Shown here: positions 9,018 to 17,722 of the stretch, piece by piece | How the letters are laid out: each line of letters starts with the position of its first letter | How positions within the stretch are numbered: the stretch's first letter is position 1 | Assembly: GCA_947487165.1 (NCBI GenBank) | Contig: CANKWX010000022.1 | Span: forward strand, 1-51,392 | Direction of reading: 5' to 3' | Source of the DNA: Burkholderiales bacterium | Lineage (GTDB): Bacteria > Pseudomonadota > Gammaproteobacteria > Burkholderiales > Burkholderiaceae_E | DNA: 51,392 bases | The notes under the pieces: model-generated | What the model was told of the DNA's origin: nothing | Databases searched by the model: none | Seen by the model: the letters and a program-made list of their open reading frames with translations, nothing else | Made by a program: the position numbers and the translations under genes

Positions 9018-9793
9018 CGCCAGGTCTTCTTCTTTTTCCAGCGGCGCTCGCCGCGCACACCTTCTTCTTTCATGCCGAGGTAGAACTCCTTGATGTCGTC
9101 CTTCTCGCGCAATGCGGCGCACGTGTCTTCCATCACGATGCGGCCGTTTTCGAGGACATAGCCGTAATCGGAGGCATTGAGCGCCATATTGGCGTTTTGC
9201 TCAACCAGCAGCATCGAAGTGCCTCGCTCGCGATTGATTCGAACGATGATCTCGAAAATTTCCTTGGTGAGTCGCGGCGAAAGGCCAAGGCTCGGTTCAT
9301 CGAGCAGGATGAGTTCGGGCGCGGCCATGATCGCTCGCGAGATGGCCAGCATCTGCTGCTGACCGCCCGAGAGCAGGCCGGCGTCTTGCGTTGCCCGCTC
9401 TTTCAGGATCGGGAAATAGCCATAGACCGTTTCGATATCGCGGCCGACCGCATCACGGTCTTTGCGGGTATAGGCGCCCATCAGAAGGTTGTCGCGCACC
9501 GACAAAAGCGGAAAGACCTCGCGCCCTTCCGGAACATGCGACAGCCCGCGCTGAACGATGTCCGACGGGTCTTTCGCGGTGATTGACTCACCCTTGAACT
9601 CGACGACCCCACGGCGCGGGTCGATGATTCCGGAGATGGTCTTGAGAATCGTGGTCTTGCCTGCGCCATTGGAGCCCAGCACCGCAGCGATTTCGCCTTG
9701 AGCGACCTTCAGACTGACCCCGCGGATTGCGCGGATCGGGCCGTAGGCGCTTTCGACATTGGCCAGATTGAGGATCGTGCCGCTGTCCATCAT
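9014..9793 (-). CDS. LivF-like ABC transporter ATP-binding protein
   Basis: 259 residues. Walker A GSNGAGKTT, signature LSGGQQQM, Walker B ELILLDEPSLGLSP and the end of the nucleotide-binding domain (VLENGRIVMED) are all present, in the form typical of LivF (branched-chain amino acid transporter subunit). The last 20 residues form an unusual basic tail (RGERRWKKKKTWR) not needed by the fold. It would pair with the LivG-like ATPase upstream to energise import through the LivH/LivM channel. It overlaps its neighbours by 4 bp on each side (ATGA), so translation is probably coupled. Confidence 0.95.
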   Translation of the reverse strand: MMDSGTILNLANVESAYGPIRAIRGVSLKVAQGEIAAVLGSNGAGKTTILKTISGIIDPRRGVVEFKGESITAKDPSDIVQRGLSHVPEGREVFPLLSVRDNLLMGAYTRKDRDAVGRDIETVYGYFPILKERATQDAGLLSGGQQQMLAISRAIMAAPELILLDEPSLGLSPRLTKEIFEIIVRINRERGTSMLLVEQNANMALNASDYGYVLENGRIVMEDTCAALREKDDIKEFYLGMKEEGVRGERRWKKKKTWR

Positions 9794-10629
9794 GAGCCCT
9801 TCCGAACGAAAGGAACCGGCCGACGCAGGAAGGACATGTCTTCGGCCGAACCGAGATAGGCCTCGATGACGCGGGGATCGGACTGCACTTCGCGCGGCGA
9901 GCCGAGCGCCAGGGTTTCGCCCTGATTCATCGCGAGCACGCGGTCGGAGACTTTGGAGACCAGCGACATATCGTGCTCGACCATCAGCACCGTGATGCCG
10001 AGTTCGTTCTTGATGTCCTGGATCCAGAAAGCCATGCCGTCAGTTTCTTCGACATTCAGACCCGATGACGGTTCGTCGAGGAGCAGCAGCTTGGGGCGCG
10101 TGCACAAGGCGCGCGCGAGTTCGACCACTTTGCGGATACCGTAGGGCAGACCGGCCACCAGCGTGTCGCGATAGGGCTGCAGGTCGAGAAGCTCGATGAC
10201 TTTTTCGGCCTCTTCACGCGCATCGACTTCGGCTTGGCGTACTTTGGGGGTGTGGAAGAGATCAGCGAAAAAACCGGTCTTGCGATGGACATGCCCGCCG
10301 ATCAGCAGGTTCTGAAGCACCGTGGCGTATTCGAAAAGTTCGATGTTCTGGAAGGTTCGGGCGATGCCGAGTTCGGCAACCCGGTAGGGCGGGACCTTGT
10401 TGAGCATCACGCCATCGAACTCGAGCGTGCCGGCGGTCGGCACATAGAAACGGCTGATCAGATTGAAGACGGTCGTCTTGCCGGCGCCATTGGGGCCGAT
10501 CAGCGTAAAGATTTCCCCGCGCTTGACATCGAAGCTGACCTGATTGACGGCCAGCACCCCGCCGAATCGAACCTGCAGATCGCGTGCCGAGAGCAAGGGG
10601 GAGTCGTGATTGAGAGTCGCGTCGCTCAT
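9790..10629 (-). CDS. LivG-like ABC transporter ATP-binding protein
   Basis: 279 residues. Walker A GPNGAGKTT, the LivG-specific GIARTFQNIELF segment, Walker B KLLLLDEPSSGLN and switch histidine VLMVEHDMSLV are present. The usual LSGGQ signature is replaced by LPYGIRK, as in other LivG proteins (LPYGxQR). The C-terminal extension beyond the nucleotide-binding core (SPREVQSDPRVIEAYLG) is the LivG type. It starts by a 4-bp overlap with the end of the livM-like gene and overlaps the livF-like gene at its own end. It works on the cytoplasmic side of the importer. Confidence 0.95.
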   Translation of the reverse strand: MSDATLNHDSPLLSARDLQVRFGGVLAVNQVSFDVKRGEIFTLIGPNGAGKTTVFNLISRFYVPTAGTLEFDGVMLNKVPPYRVAELGIARTFQNIELFEYATVLQNLLIGGHVHRKTGFFADLFHTPKVRQAEVDAREEAEKVIELLDLQPYRDTLVAGLPYGIRKVVELARALCTRPKLLLLDEPSSGLNVEETDGMAFWIQDIKNELGITVLMVEHDMSLVSKVSDRVLAMNQGETLALGSPREVQSDPRVIEAYLGSAEDMSFLRRPVPFVRKGS

Positions 10630-11702
10630 TTGAGGCGATCCGATTTGGTAAAGCTCTTTTGCCGCTTGAACATGCCCTTGCGGTAGAACGGGAACATCTG
10701 GAACCAGGTGCGAATCTTGAGCCAGCGGCCATACAGTCCGAGCGGCTCAAACAGCACGAAAGCTACCAGCACGATGCCATAAATGACGGCCTGCAGACCG
10801 GCCGCCCCGCCGATGGCATCGGGCAGATAGTCTTTGCCCAGCGCGATCAGCTGCGGAAGGGTGATGAGAAAGATCGCCCCGAGAAAAGCGCCGTGCACGA
10901 AGCCGAGTCCGCCGACCACGACCAGCAAAAGCAGGTCGATCGACTGAATCAGGCTGAACTGATCGGGCGAGATGAAGCGCATCTTGTGCGCATACAGTGC
11001 GCCGGCAATACCGGCCACAGCGGCCGAAATCGCGAAGGCCAGGCCTTTGTAGCGCGCGAGGTTGATGCCCATGCTCTGAGCCGAAATCTCGGAGTCTCGG
11101 ATCGCCACAAAGGCACGGCCGGTCGGCGCGCGGAGAAGGTTGAGCACTCCCAAGGTGACGATTACACAAAGACCGAGACACAAATAGTAGAAGGAGGCAT
11201 CGGTATCAAGCTTGAGACCAAAAATCTCTGGAGGCTTGACGCTGAGGCCGGCATTACCGCCAGTGACGTCTTCCCAGCGGGCGAACACTTCTTCAACGAT
11301 GAATCCGAAGGAAAGGGTCGCGATGCCCAGGTAAATGCCCTTGACCCGCAAAGCAGGCGCACCAACGATGACCCCTACCGCTGCTGACAGCGTCATGCCA
11401 ATCGCCAGCGCCACGAAAAAGGGTATGCCGTGGTTGGTGAGGTAGGCCTGCGCATAAGCGCCGACGCCCATGAAGGCGGCATGACCGATCGAGACCTGTC
11501 CGGTGAAGCCGGCCAGCAGCATCAGGCCCAGCCCGACGATCGAATAAATCAGCACGAAACTCAGTTGAGCGAGCCAGTATTCGGGCAACAGAAACGGTGC
11601 GACAAGCAGCACTGCGATCAACAGGCCATACCAGAGCCGATGCCCGCCGTGTTTGGCCAGCGCGATGTCCTGCTCGTAGGAGGTCTTGAAGGTAAAGCGC
11701 AT
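10626..11702 (-). CDS. LivM-like ABC transporter permease
   Basis: 358 residues with eight to ten hydrophobic segments. The LivM family pattern is clear: LVLIYSIVGLGLMLLAGFTGQVSIGHAAFMGVGAY, then AFVAIRDSEISAQSMGIN, the EAA-like coupling region, and LLLVVVGGLGFVHGAFLGA. The N-terminus carries a short cytoplasmic lead before the first membrane helix; the C-terminus is basic (FKRQKSFTKSDR). It forms the translocation channel with the LivH-like protein, whose gene ends 3 bp upstream. Confidence 0.95.
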   Translation of the reverse strand: MRFTFKTSYEQDIALAKHGGHRLWYGLLIAVLLVAPFLLPEYWLAQLSFVLIYSIVGLGLMLLAGFTGQVSIGHAAFMGVGAYAQAYLTNHGIPFFVALAIGMTLSAAVGVIVGAPALRVKGIYLGIATLSFGFIVEEVFARWEDVTGGNAGLSVKPPEIFGLKLDTDASFYYLCLGLCVIVTLGVLNLLRAPTGRAFVAIRDSEISAQSMGINLARYKGLAFAISAAVAGIAGALYAHKMRFISPDQFSLIQSIDLLLLVVVGGLGFVHGAFLGAIFLITLPQLIALGKDYLPDAIGGAAGLQAVIYGIVLVAFVLFEPLGLYGRWLKIRTWFQMFPFYRKGMFKRQKSFTKSDRLK

Positions 11703-11705
11703 CGG

Positions 11706-12581
11706 TCAGACCTTCTTGCGGAGTTTTTCGCCGAACAGGCCGTTTGGCTTGAACCACAGCATCAGCAGCACAACGATGTAGGGGGCGATGTCTTTGAATC
11801 CGGTCGGCAAGTAAAAGCCCGACAGCGATTCGACGATGCCGATGATGAGCCCACCGACGATCGCGCCGGGCAGGCTGCCGAAGCCGCCGACGACTGCCGC
11901 CGGGAAGGCCTTCAGGCCAATGAAGCCCATGTTGACGTGTACGAAGGTGATCGGCGCGAGCAGCAGGCCGGCCACAGCGGCCACTGCCGCTGCCAGCGCC
12001 CAGACGAGCCCGTTGAGCTTCTGTACCGGGATGCCCATGTAGTAGGCGGCCAACTGATTCTGCGATGAGGCCTGCATTGCGATACCGACAGTCGTAAACC
12101 GGAAAACTGCGTAAAGCACCGCGCAAAGCACAGCGGTTGCAGCAATGATGACGAGATGCTCCAGCGAAAACAGCAGGCCGCCGGCCGCAATAATCTGGTC
12201 TTTGTAGGGAACAGGCAGGTTGTTGGTTTCGGAGCCGATGACCGGGATCATGGTGATCAGGCCGCGGATGATGTAGGCGACGCCAATCGTCAGCATGACG
12301 ACCGTGAACTGAGGCTGACCGAGGACGGGTCGTATGACGAGCCGTTCGATGAAGAGTCCGAAGAAACCCATGGCAATCATGGCGCTGACGATGGCGAGCC
12401 AGAACGGGAAGCCAAGCATCGTCATGACGACCAGGCCGATGAAAGCGCCCAGCATCATCAGGTCGCCCTGTACGAAGCTGACGGTTTCGGTGGCCTTGTA
12501 AATGAGCACGAAGCCCAGCGCGATCAGGCCGTAGATACAGCCTTGCGCGATGCCGCTGACCAGAAGCTGAAGAAGCTGCAA
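11706..12581 (-). CDS. LivH-like ABC transporter permease
   Basis: 291 residues, strongly hydrophobic, first gene of the operon. Family signatures: LVSGIAQGCIYGLIALGFVLIYKATETVSFVQGD near the N-terminus, TVGIAMQASSQNQLAAYYMGI as the cytoplasmic coupling loop, and AFPAAVVGGFGSLPGAIVGG near the end. The promoter of the whole six-gene operon (LivH, LivM, LivG, LivF, acyl-CoA synthetase, binding protein) should lie in the 88-bp gap to the nuclease gene at 12670, which is transcribed in the same direction. I could not define a specific regulator site there. Confidence 0.95.
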   Translation of the reverse strand: MQLLQLLVSGIAQGCIYGLIALGFVLIYKATETVSFVQGDLMMLGAFIGLVVMTMLGFPFWLAIVSAMIAMGFFGLFIERLVIRPVLGQPQFTVVMLTIGVAYIIRGLITMIPVIGSETNNLPVPYKDQIIAAGGLLFSLEHLVIIAATAVLCAVLYAVFRFTTVGIAMQASSQNQLAAYYMGIPVQKLNGLVWALAAAVAAVAGLLLAPITFVHVNMGFIGLKAFPAAVVGGFGSLPGAIVGGLIIGIVESLSGFYLPTGFKDIAPYIVVLLMLWFKPNGLFGEKLRKKV

Positions 12582-12669
12582 GACTGTCTCTTTTTGTGTC
12601 GTTGTATGAAGCGGCTGGAATTTAGCACGCGTTTTACAGTTTGCCGAATGCTTTTCGGTTTTTCAATTT

Positions 12670-14016
12670 TCAGCAGGAAAGAAATCTTTCGGGTGTTCGA
12701 TTGATGCGGCGGCGCAGCAGTTTGTAGAGATCGGGATCGAAGGGGCTTTCACTGGTCGATTCGATTGCACGCCATCGATCGAAGACCCATTGGTCGGTGA
12801 GACCGGATTCGGGATCACGCTCGGTCAGGACCACTGGGCCGCTGAAGGGCCAGGCCGCGAAGCGCATCGGCGCCAGACCTGTGAGCAATCGCGCATGATG
12901 GGCCTGAGCCGATTCATCGCCGGTGCAAAGACCCTCGCAGCGGTTGACCTGGCGAGAAAAGCAGGCGCCTTCTCGCGCCCACAGGCCCGATGCCCGATCG
13001 CAAAGTCGCTGCGATTTGCTGACTGCAGCCAGCGCTGCGCGTGCGCTCGCGCGACTGCTGAATGGTCCGTAGAGCTCGTGTTCGTTGAGCGGGTCGCCGT
13101 CGGGCAGGTCAGTCAGTTTAAGGATTTTCGGAGTAAGGCCAGGCTCTGCCGGCTTGATGAAACACACAGACTCGCGCTTTCGAAGCGCGATGTTGTGAAG
13201 TGGTGCGCTTCGCTTGATCGCCTGCATCTCGCGAACAAGGGCGCCGAATTCGCCTGCGGTGTTTTCGATCTCGAGCGAGTGGACTTCGGCCACGAGCCGT
13301 GCATCGTTGGCATTGCGGCTGTCGGCATAAAAGTGCGAGCGGACTCGCTCGCGCAGGTTGAGGGACTTGCCCACATACAGCGGCTGCCCGGTTGCGCCAA
13401 TGAATGTGTAGACACCTGGCGATTCGGGAAGGTCGTCGAGCGCGCCTCGCGCAAGGTGAGGGGGTGTTGCGGGCTGTTTGAGGAGTTGGGCGATGGTCTG
13501 GTCGACTTGCCCGATGTCTTCCTGCTGCCAGAGCCGGTCAAAAAATCGCACGAGTACGCGTGCATCGCCAAGCGCTCGATGGCGATCGGTCGCATGCAGC
13601 TGATGACGGCTGATCAGCGCGTCAAGCCGATGCGAATCGTACTGAGGAAAGAGGGCCCGTGACAGCCGCACTGTGCATAACACGTCGGCGCTGAATCGGT
13701 TGCTGCAGCGGCGAAACTCGGCCTTGATAAAACCGTAGTCGAAGCGCGCATTGTGGGCAACGAAGATTCGACCTGCGAGCAGTTCGCTCAGGGTCGGCAG
13801 GAGCTGCGAAAAGCACGGGGCGCCGCGCACCATGTCGTTGGTGATGCCGGTCAGCGCCTGGATCTCGGACGGAATGGACATGCCAGGGTCGACGAGGGAT
13901 GACCATTCCTGAATGGTGCTGTCGCCGTCGACCAGAACGATACCGATCTCGGTGATGCGATCGACCGAGGGTGATACGCCGGTGGTTTCGAGGTCGATGA
14001 AGGCGAAGCGACGCAT
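12670..14016 (-). CDS. DnaQ-like 3'-5' exonuclease fused to a GIY-YIG nuclease domain (UvrC/Cho-like)
   Basis: 448 residues from the ATG at 14016 (M-R-R-F-A-F); an in-frame ATG at 14037 would add seven. The first 170 residues are a DEDDh exonuclease: FIDLETTG (ExoI), HNARFDYGF (ExoII) and HRALGDARV (ExoIII). Around residues 200-280 follows a GIY-YIG domain with SPGVYTFIGATGQPLYVGKS and the downstream Arg/His segment LRERVRSHF. The rest resembles the region after GIY-YIG in UvrC or Cho, including four Cys in the KSQRLCDR...GACFSRQVNRCEGLCTG stretch. Such fusions exist in many proteobacteria and are thought to act in repair: the GIY-YIG part nicks DNA near a lesion and the exonuclease could trim. 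A full UvrC function is not implied, as the UvrB-binding and RNase-H-like domains are absent. Confidence 0.9.
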   Translation of the reverse strand: MRRFAFIDLETTGVSPSVDRITEIGIVLVDGDSTIQEWSSLVDPGMSIPSEIQALTGITNDMVRGAPCFSQLLPTLSELLAGRIFVAHNARFDYGFIKAEFRRCSNRFSADVLCTVRLSRALFPQYDSHRLDALISRHQLHATDRHRALGDARVLVRFFDRLWQQEDIGQVDQTIAQLLKQPATPPHLARGALDDLPESPGVYTFIGATGQPLYVGKSLNLRERVRSHFYADSRNANDARLVAEVHSLEIENTAGEFGALVREMQAIKRSAPLHNIALRKRESVCFIKPAEPGLTPKILKLTDLPDGDPLNEHELYGPFSSRASARAALAAVSKSQRLCDRASGLWAREGACFSRQVNRCEGLCTGDESAQAHHARLLTGLAPMRFAAWPFSGPVVLTERDPESGLTDQWVFDRWRAIESTSESPFDPDLYKLLRRRINRTPERFLSC

Positions 14017-14039
14017 CGGGATGCATGTTGATTGCATGC

Positions 14040-14714
14040 TCAGGAGTAGGTGACCTGAGCGCGACGGGGCTCGGTATCCATGTGAGGAATATTGTTGAAG
14101 CTCACGCAGCGCACCACTTTCGCACTCGCATGGAACTCGCTGAAGCTGGCGTTGCGCATCTGCAGGTTCAGGTTGACCATCGCTCGCAGTTCAGTGCCCA
14201 GAACGTCGCTGATCAGGGTCGAGATCGGGCCGCCGGAACTCACCACCAGAACCCGGCGCGCATCGGCATCGGCCCGCGCAAGGTCCAGCCCCGCCCGGGC
14301 TCCGGCCAGAAAATCCTGAAAGCTGATGTGCGGCGCAAAGTCGACCGACCCATCGACCCAGGCCGACAGGGCGTCTCGCATCACCCGAAAATGATCACGG
14401 CGATCGCCGCCAATCGACGGGGCGGCTTGGCCGGTATGCCTGAGCCAGCCTTTGATGAGGCGATCGGACTCGTATTCGTTGAGCCCGGGATGCTCGAGCG
14501 TTTCGGCCACCGTGGCGCCACCGGCAACCAGGCCGCTCAGGGTCTCGCGATGACGTCGCAGCGTGCCGGTCACGACACGGTCGAAAATCAGCCCGCGCTG
14601 AGCAAAGTAGTCGCCCAGCCATCGCGATTGCTGGTGACCGAGGTCGGAGAGGCGGTCGTAATCGTCGGTGCCGAATGACGCCTGCGCGTGACGCACGAGA
14701 AAGAGTTCCGCCAC
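14040..14714 (-). CDS. Histidine phosphatase (phosphoglycerate-mutase-like) family protein
   Basis: 224 residues, starting with GTG at 14714. The catalytic RHG-type motif is present as LVRHAQASFG, where His is the phospho-acceptor and Gln replaces the more common Gly, a frequent variant. The second half contains the expected later motif VLVVSSGGPISTLI, where the usual active-site His of the SHGG motif is replaced by Ser. That makes catalysis uncertain. It probably hydrolyses a small phosphate ester, or has become a non-catalytic family member. It ends 23 bp before the nuclease gene starts, so the two may share a transcript. Confidence 0.85.
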   Translation of the reverse strand: MAELFLVRHAQASFGTDDYDRLSDLGHQQSRWLGDYFAQRGLIFDRVVTGTLRRHRETLSGLVAGGATVAETLEHPGLNEYESDRLIKGWLRHTGQAAPSIGGDRRDHFRVMRDALSAWVDGSVDFAPHISFQDFLAGARAGLDLARADADARRVLVVSSGGPISTLISDVLGTELRAMVNLNLQMRNASFSEFHASAKVVRCVSFNNIPHMDTEPRRAQVTYS

Positions 14715-14787
14715 GAGGAAGTTCCCAGTTCGCCAAAAAAGAGCCCGAGTTTAACCGCGCAGTGTTGCTCGGGCCATAATTGCCGCC

Positions 14788-16290
14788 ATGAGCGCCCCTG
14801 ATAAACCATCCGCAGGCATCCGTAGCCTGGCTTTTCTCGGCCGATCCGTCAGGCTCGCCCTGGCAGTGCTGGTCGGTGTTTTGCTCACGATCGCGATCGG
14901 CAATGTTCTCTACGCCATGACCCTGCCCGAGCTCAGGCCATGGCACACCACGCGTCTCAAGCATGAGTTCAGCGCCAGCCAGGCAAAAGATGGATTCGGC
15001 TTTGCCGATTATCGGGCTCAGGAGGCCCGCTTGTTCGAGGAAGTCGCGGCCCTGCAGCGCGCCGCCTTCGACCCTGAGCTTGATTCCACGCTCAGTCGCT
15101 ACGCCCCCGACGGCAGCCCTTACCGCAAGCGGGTCGATGGCGACTGGAACCGCAGCTATCTGTTGCAGGGCGAGCCCGGAAAGGGCGTAGCGCTCATGGT
15201 GCATGGGTTGTCGGACTCGCCCTATTCGCTGCGATCAACGGCACTTGCGCTCAACCAGGCTGGATTGACCGTTTATGGGCTGCGCTTGCCCGGGCACGGG
15301 ACCCTGCCGTCAGGCCTCGACTCAGCTGTCTGGCGTGACTGGCAGGCAGCGGTCGGGTTGGTGGTGGCGCAGATCAGGCGTGACCACCCTGATTCGCCCT
15401 TCTGGATCGTGGGCTACTCCACCGGCGCGACATTGGCGCTCAAGTATGCGGTTGATACGGTGAACGCAGGTCGACTCGATCAGTTGCCCCGCAGGCTGAT
15501 CCTGATGTCGCCGGCTCTCGGTGTCTCTCCCTTTGCGCCGCTGGCCAATGTCCAGCGAATCATCAGCAGTTTTGGCGTCGCGCCAAAAGCCCGATGGGGC
15601 AATGTCGATCTCGAACTCGACCCCTACAAGTACGCTTCGTTTGCCCAAAATGGTGCGGCTCAGGTCGGGCTCTTGTGCAAAGTCCTTGCGGCAGATCTTG
15701 CCCGGCTTGAGCGCAACGGTTCGATCGACAAACTGCCGCCGGTTACCGCGTTTCAGTCGGTGGTCGATGCCACCGTGGTCGCGCCCGATCTGGTGACACG
15801 GCTCTTCTCGCGCTTGCGTCGTCCGGGCAGCGATCTGATTTTTTTCGATCTGAATCGCATCTCGGGTTATGGCGCACTGGTGCGGATGCCCTCGAATACC
15901 GTGCAGGCGGCGATTGATCGCTCGCCAAGGCGTGACTATCGCCTGACCTTCATCGGCAATGTGCTTGGTCAAAAGACAGCAATGGCCCGAACCACCGAAC
16001 CCGGTCAATCGGTATCGGTCGAGACCACGCTGGCCTACAACTGGCCTGACCAGGTTTTCTCTTTGTCGCACATGGCGATCCCCTTTGCGCTCGATGACCC
16101 GATTTACGGTCTATCCGCGCCGCCGGCACCCGATGGACTGATATCGCTCGGTGCAATGTCCATACGCGGAGAAAAGGGCATCCTCGCGGTGTCTTCATCC
16201 GATCAGTTGCGAATGAAGTCGAACCCCTTTTTCGGACTGGTCAAGTCCCGGATTCTCGACACCATCGACAGCGATCGCACCTCACGCTGA
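14788..16290 (+). CDS. Membrane-anchored alpha/beta hydrolase (lipase/esterase-like)
   Basis: 500 residues. A hydrophobic segment at about residues 24-48 (LALAVLVGVLLTIAIGNVLYAM) without an obvious cleavage site suggests an N-terminal membrane anchor with the catalytic part outside the cytoplasm. The hydrolase core has oxyanion motif MVHGLSDSPY, then GLRLPGHGTLPS, and nucleophile motif GYSTG with Ser211. The family resembles serine-aminopeptidase-S33/lysophospholipase-type enzymes, and the substrate is probably an ester or lipid. It diverges from the phosphatase gene at 14714. Its last 9 bases overlap the end of the convergent Nramp-like gene. Confidence 0.85.
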   Translation: MSAPDKPSAGIRSLAFLGRSVRLALAVLVGVLLTIAIGNVLYAMTLPELRPWHTTRLKHEFSASQAKDGFGFADYRAQEARLFEEVAALQRAAFDPELDSTLSRYAPDGSPYRKRVDGDWNRSYLLQGEPGKGVALMVHGLSDSPYSLRSTALALNQAGLTVYGLRLPGHGTLPSGLDSAVWRDWQAAVGLVVAQIRRDHPDSPFWIVGYSTGATLALKYAVDTVNAGRLDQLPRRLILMSPALGVSPFAPLANVQRIISSFGVAPKARWGNVDLELDPYKYASFAQNGAAQVGLLCKVLAADLARLERNGSIDKLPPVTAFQSVVDATVVAPDLVTRLFSRLRRPGSDLIFFDLNRISGYGALVRMPSNTVQAAIDRSPRRDYRLTFIGNVLGQKTAMARTTEPGQSVSVETTLAYNWPDQVFSLSHMAIPFALDDPIYGLSAPPAPDGLISLGAMSIRGEKGILAVSSSDQLRMKSNPFFGLVKSRILDTIDSDRTSR

Positions 16291-17544
16291 GGCGAACATC
16301 GCTGCGACGGTGAGTCCCATCACCGCGGTCGAGCCCCAACCTAACCACTTGAGCATTCCGTCGATGGCGTACTCGCCCATGGTCTGTGGCCGGGCGGCGA
16401 TGATCATCATGACCGACATGATCGGAACTGCGATCACGCCATTGACGACCGCCGACCAAAAGAGCGCACGCACCGGATCGATCGACGTGAAGCACAGGGC
16501 CACGCCGCCTGCAGTCGCTGCGGTGAGCACACCGTAGAAGCCTCGTCCCTCGCCCTTGTCGAGACGCAGGTCGAGGCTGCCGCGCCAACCCGCGGCTTCG
16601 GCCACGGCATAGGCCGCAGAACCTGCCAGCACCGGGACGGCGAGCAGGCCGGTGCCGATGATGCCCAGACTGAACAGCACGAAGGTCAGGTCGCCGGCGA
16701 TTGGTCTGAGCGCTTCGGCGGCTTGGGCTGAGGTTTCGATCGTGGTGATGCCGGCGACGTGCAGGGTCGCCCCGGTGCTGAGGATGATGAAAAAGGCGAT
16801 CAGGTTCGAGAACGACATGCCGACGATCGTGTCGGTCCTGATCCGGCGCAGATGAGTCGCTGTGCGCGCAGGCGAAACAGCGTCGGGATCAATGGCGTCG
16901 GCGTTGCGGGCATTCGCATCCTCCATTTCCTGAGCGGCCTGCCAGAAAAAAAGATAGGGGCTGATGGTCGTGCCGAACACCGCGACGATCGTCACGAGCA
17001 CGGCGTGGCTTGCCGGCAAGGGTGGCCAGATCAGATCGCGGGCAAGCTGCCACCAGTCGATGCGCACCGAAAAGACGACTCCGACATAGGCGAGCAGCGC
17101 AAGGGTAAGCCACTTCAGCCAGCGTACATAGACCGTATAGGGCAGCATGATCTGCATCCCCAGGCACAGGGCACCGAAGCCGACCGCATAGAGATGGGCA
17201 GGGCCGCCGATCAGCAACTTGAGCGCCTGCGCCATCGCGGCGATGTCGGCTGCAACGTTAAGGGTGTTCGCGATCAGCAGCATTCCGACGATCAGCACGA
17301 CAATCGGTCTGGAAAAGCTCGCCTTGATATTCCAGGCAAGCCCGCGCCGGGTGACATAGCCGATGCGGGCACTGATCAGCTGGATCGCGACCATCAGTGG
17401 CAGCGTGAACACCACAGTCCACAGCATGGCGTATCCGAACTGGGCGCCTGCTTGAGAGTAAGTGGCGATGCCGCTCGGATCGTCGTCGGCTGCGCCTGTG
17501 ATCAGCCCCGGCCCGAGTCGATCCAGCTGCGATGTCCGGCGCAT
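16282..17544 (-). CDS. Nramp-family divalent metal transporter with non-canonical metal-site motifs
   Basis: 420 residues from the ATG at 17544; the frame is open to 17685 and could carry up to 47 more, poorly conserved-looking residues. Eleven or so hydrophobic segments. The first carries LGPGLITGAADDDPSGIAT, equivalent to the metal-site DPGN motif of MntH/Nramp but with S-G in place of G-N. The sixth segment has TTISPYLFFWQ where canonical Nramp proteins have a Met-Pro-His motif, so the metal-selective methionine is absent. It is clearly in the fold family, but the substrate may be another divalent cation such as magnesium, or unknown. It is convergent with the hydrolase gene and divergent from the ABC ATPase gene at 17723. 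Confidence 0.88.
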   Translation of the reverse strand: MRRTSQLDRLGPGLITGAADDDPSGIATYSQAGAQFGYAMLWTVVFTLPLMVAIQLISARIGYVTRRGLAWNIKASFSRPIVVLIVGMLLIANTLNVAADIAAMAQALKLLIGGPAHLYAVGFGALCLGMQIMLPYTVYVRWLKWLTLALLAYVGVVFSVRIDWWQLARDLIWPPLPASHAVLVTIVAVFGTTISPYLFFWQAAQEMEDANARNADAIDPDAVSPARTATHLRRIRTDTIVGMSFSNLIAFFIILSTGATLHVAGITTIETSAQAAEALRPIAGDLTFVLFSLGIIGTGLLAVPVLAGSAAYAVAEAAGWRGSLDLRLDKGEGRGFYGVLTAATAGGVALCFTSIDPVRALFWSAVVNGVIAVPIMSVMMIIAARPQTMGEYAIDGMLKWLGWGSTAVMGLTVAAMFASA

Positions 17545-17722
17545 TGATTGGCGCTTTGGCTTCGGGGCTGCTTGCGGTTTCAGCTTGATATCGGAGCGTC
17601 CAGTTTGACTGGCGTTATTCGGTTTGCAGGTTAAGCTTCGACCAGAATGACAACCAGTCCTCTGCAGAACCCGATTGTCAATCATTACAAACCGAGACCA
17701 TGAATCCTGATCAAGTAAAACA

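Noticed and set aside
12790-13662. A 290-codon plus-strand frame opposite the nuclease gene
   Set aside because: Shadow of a well-supported exonuclease/GIY-YIG gene; no domain.
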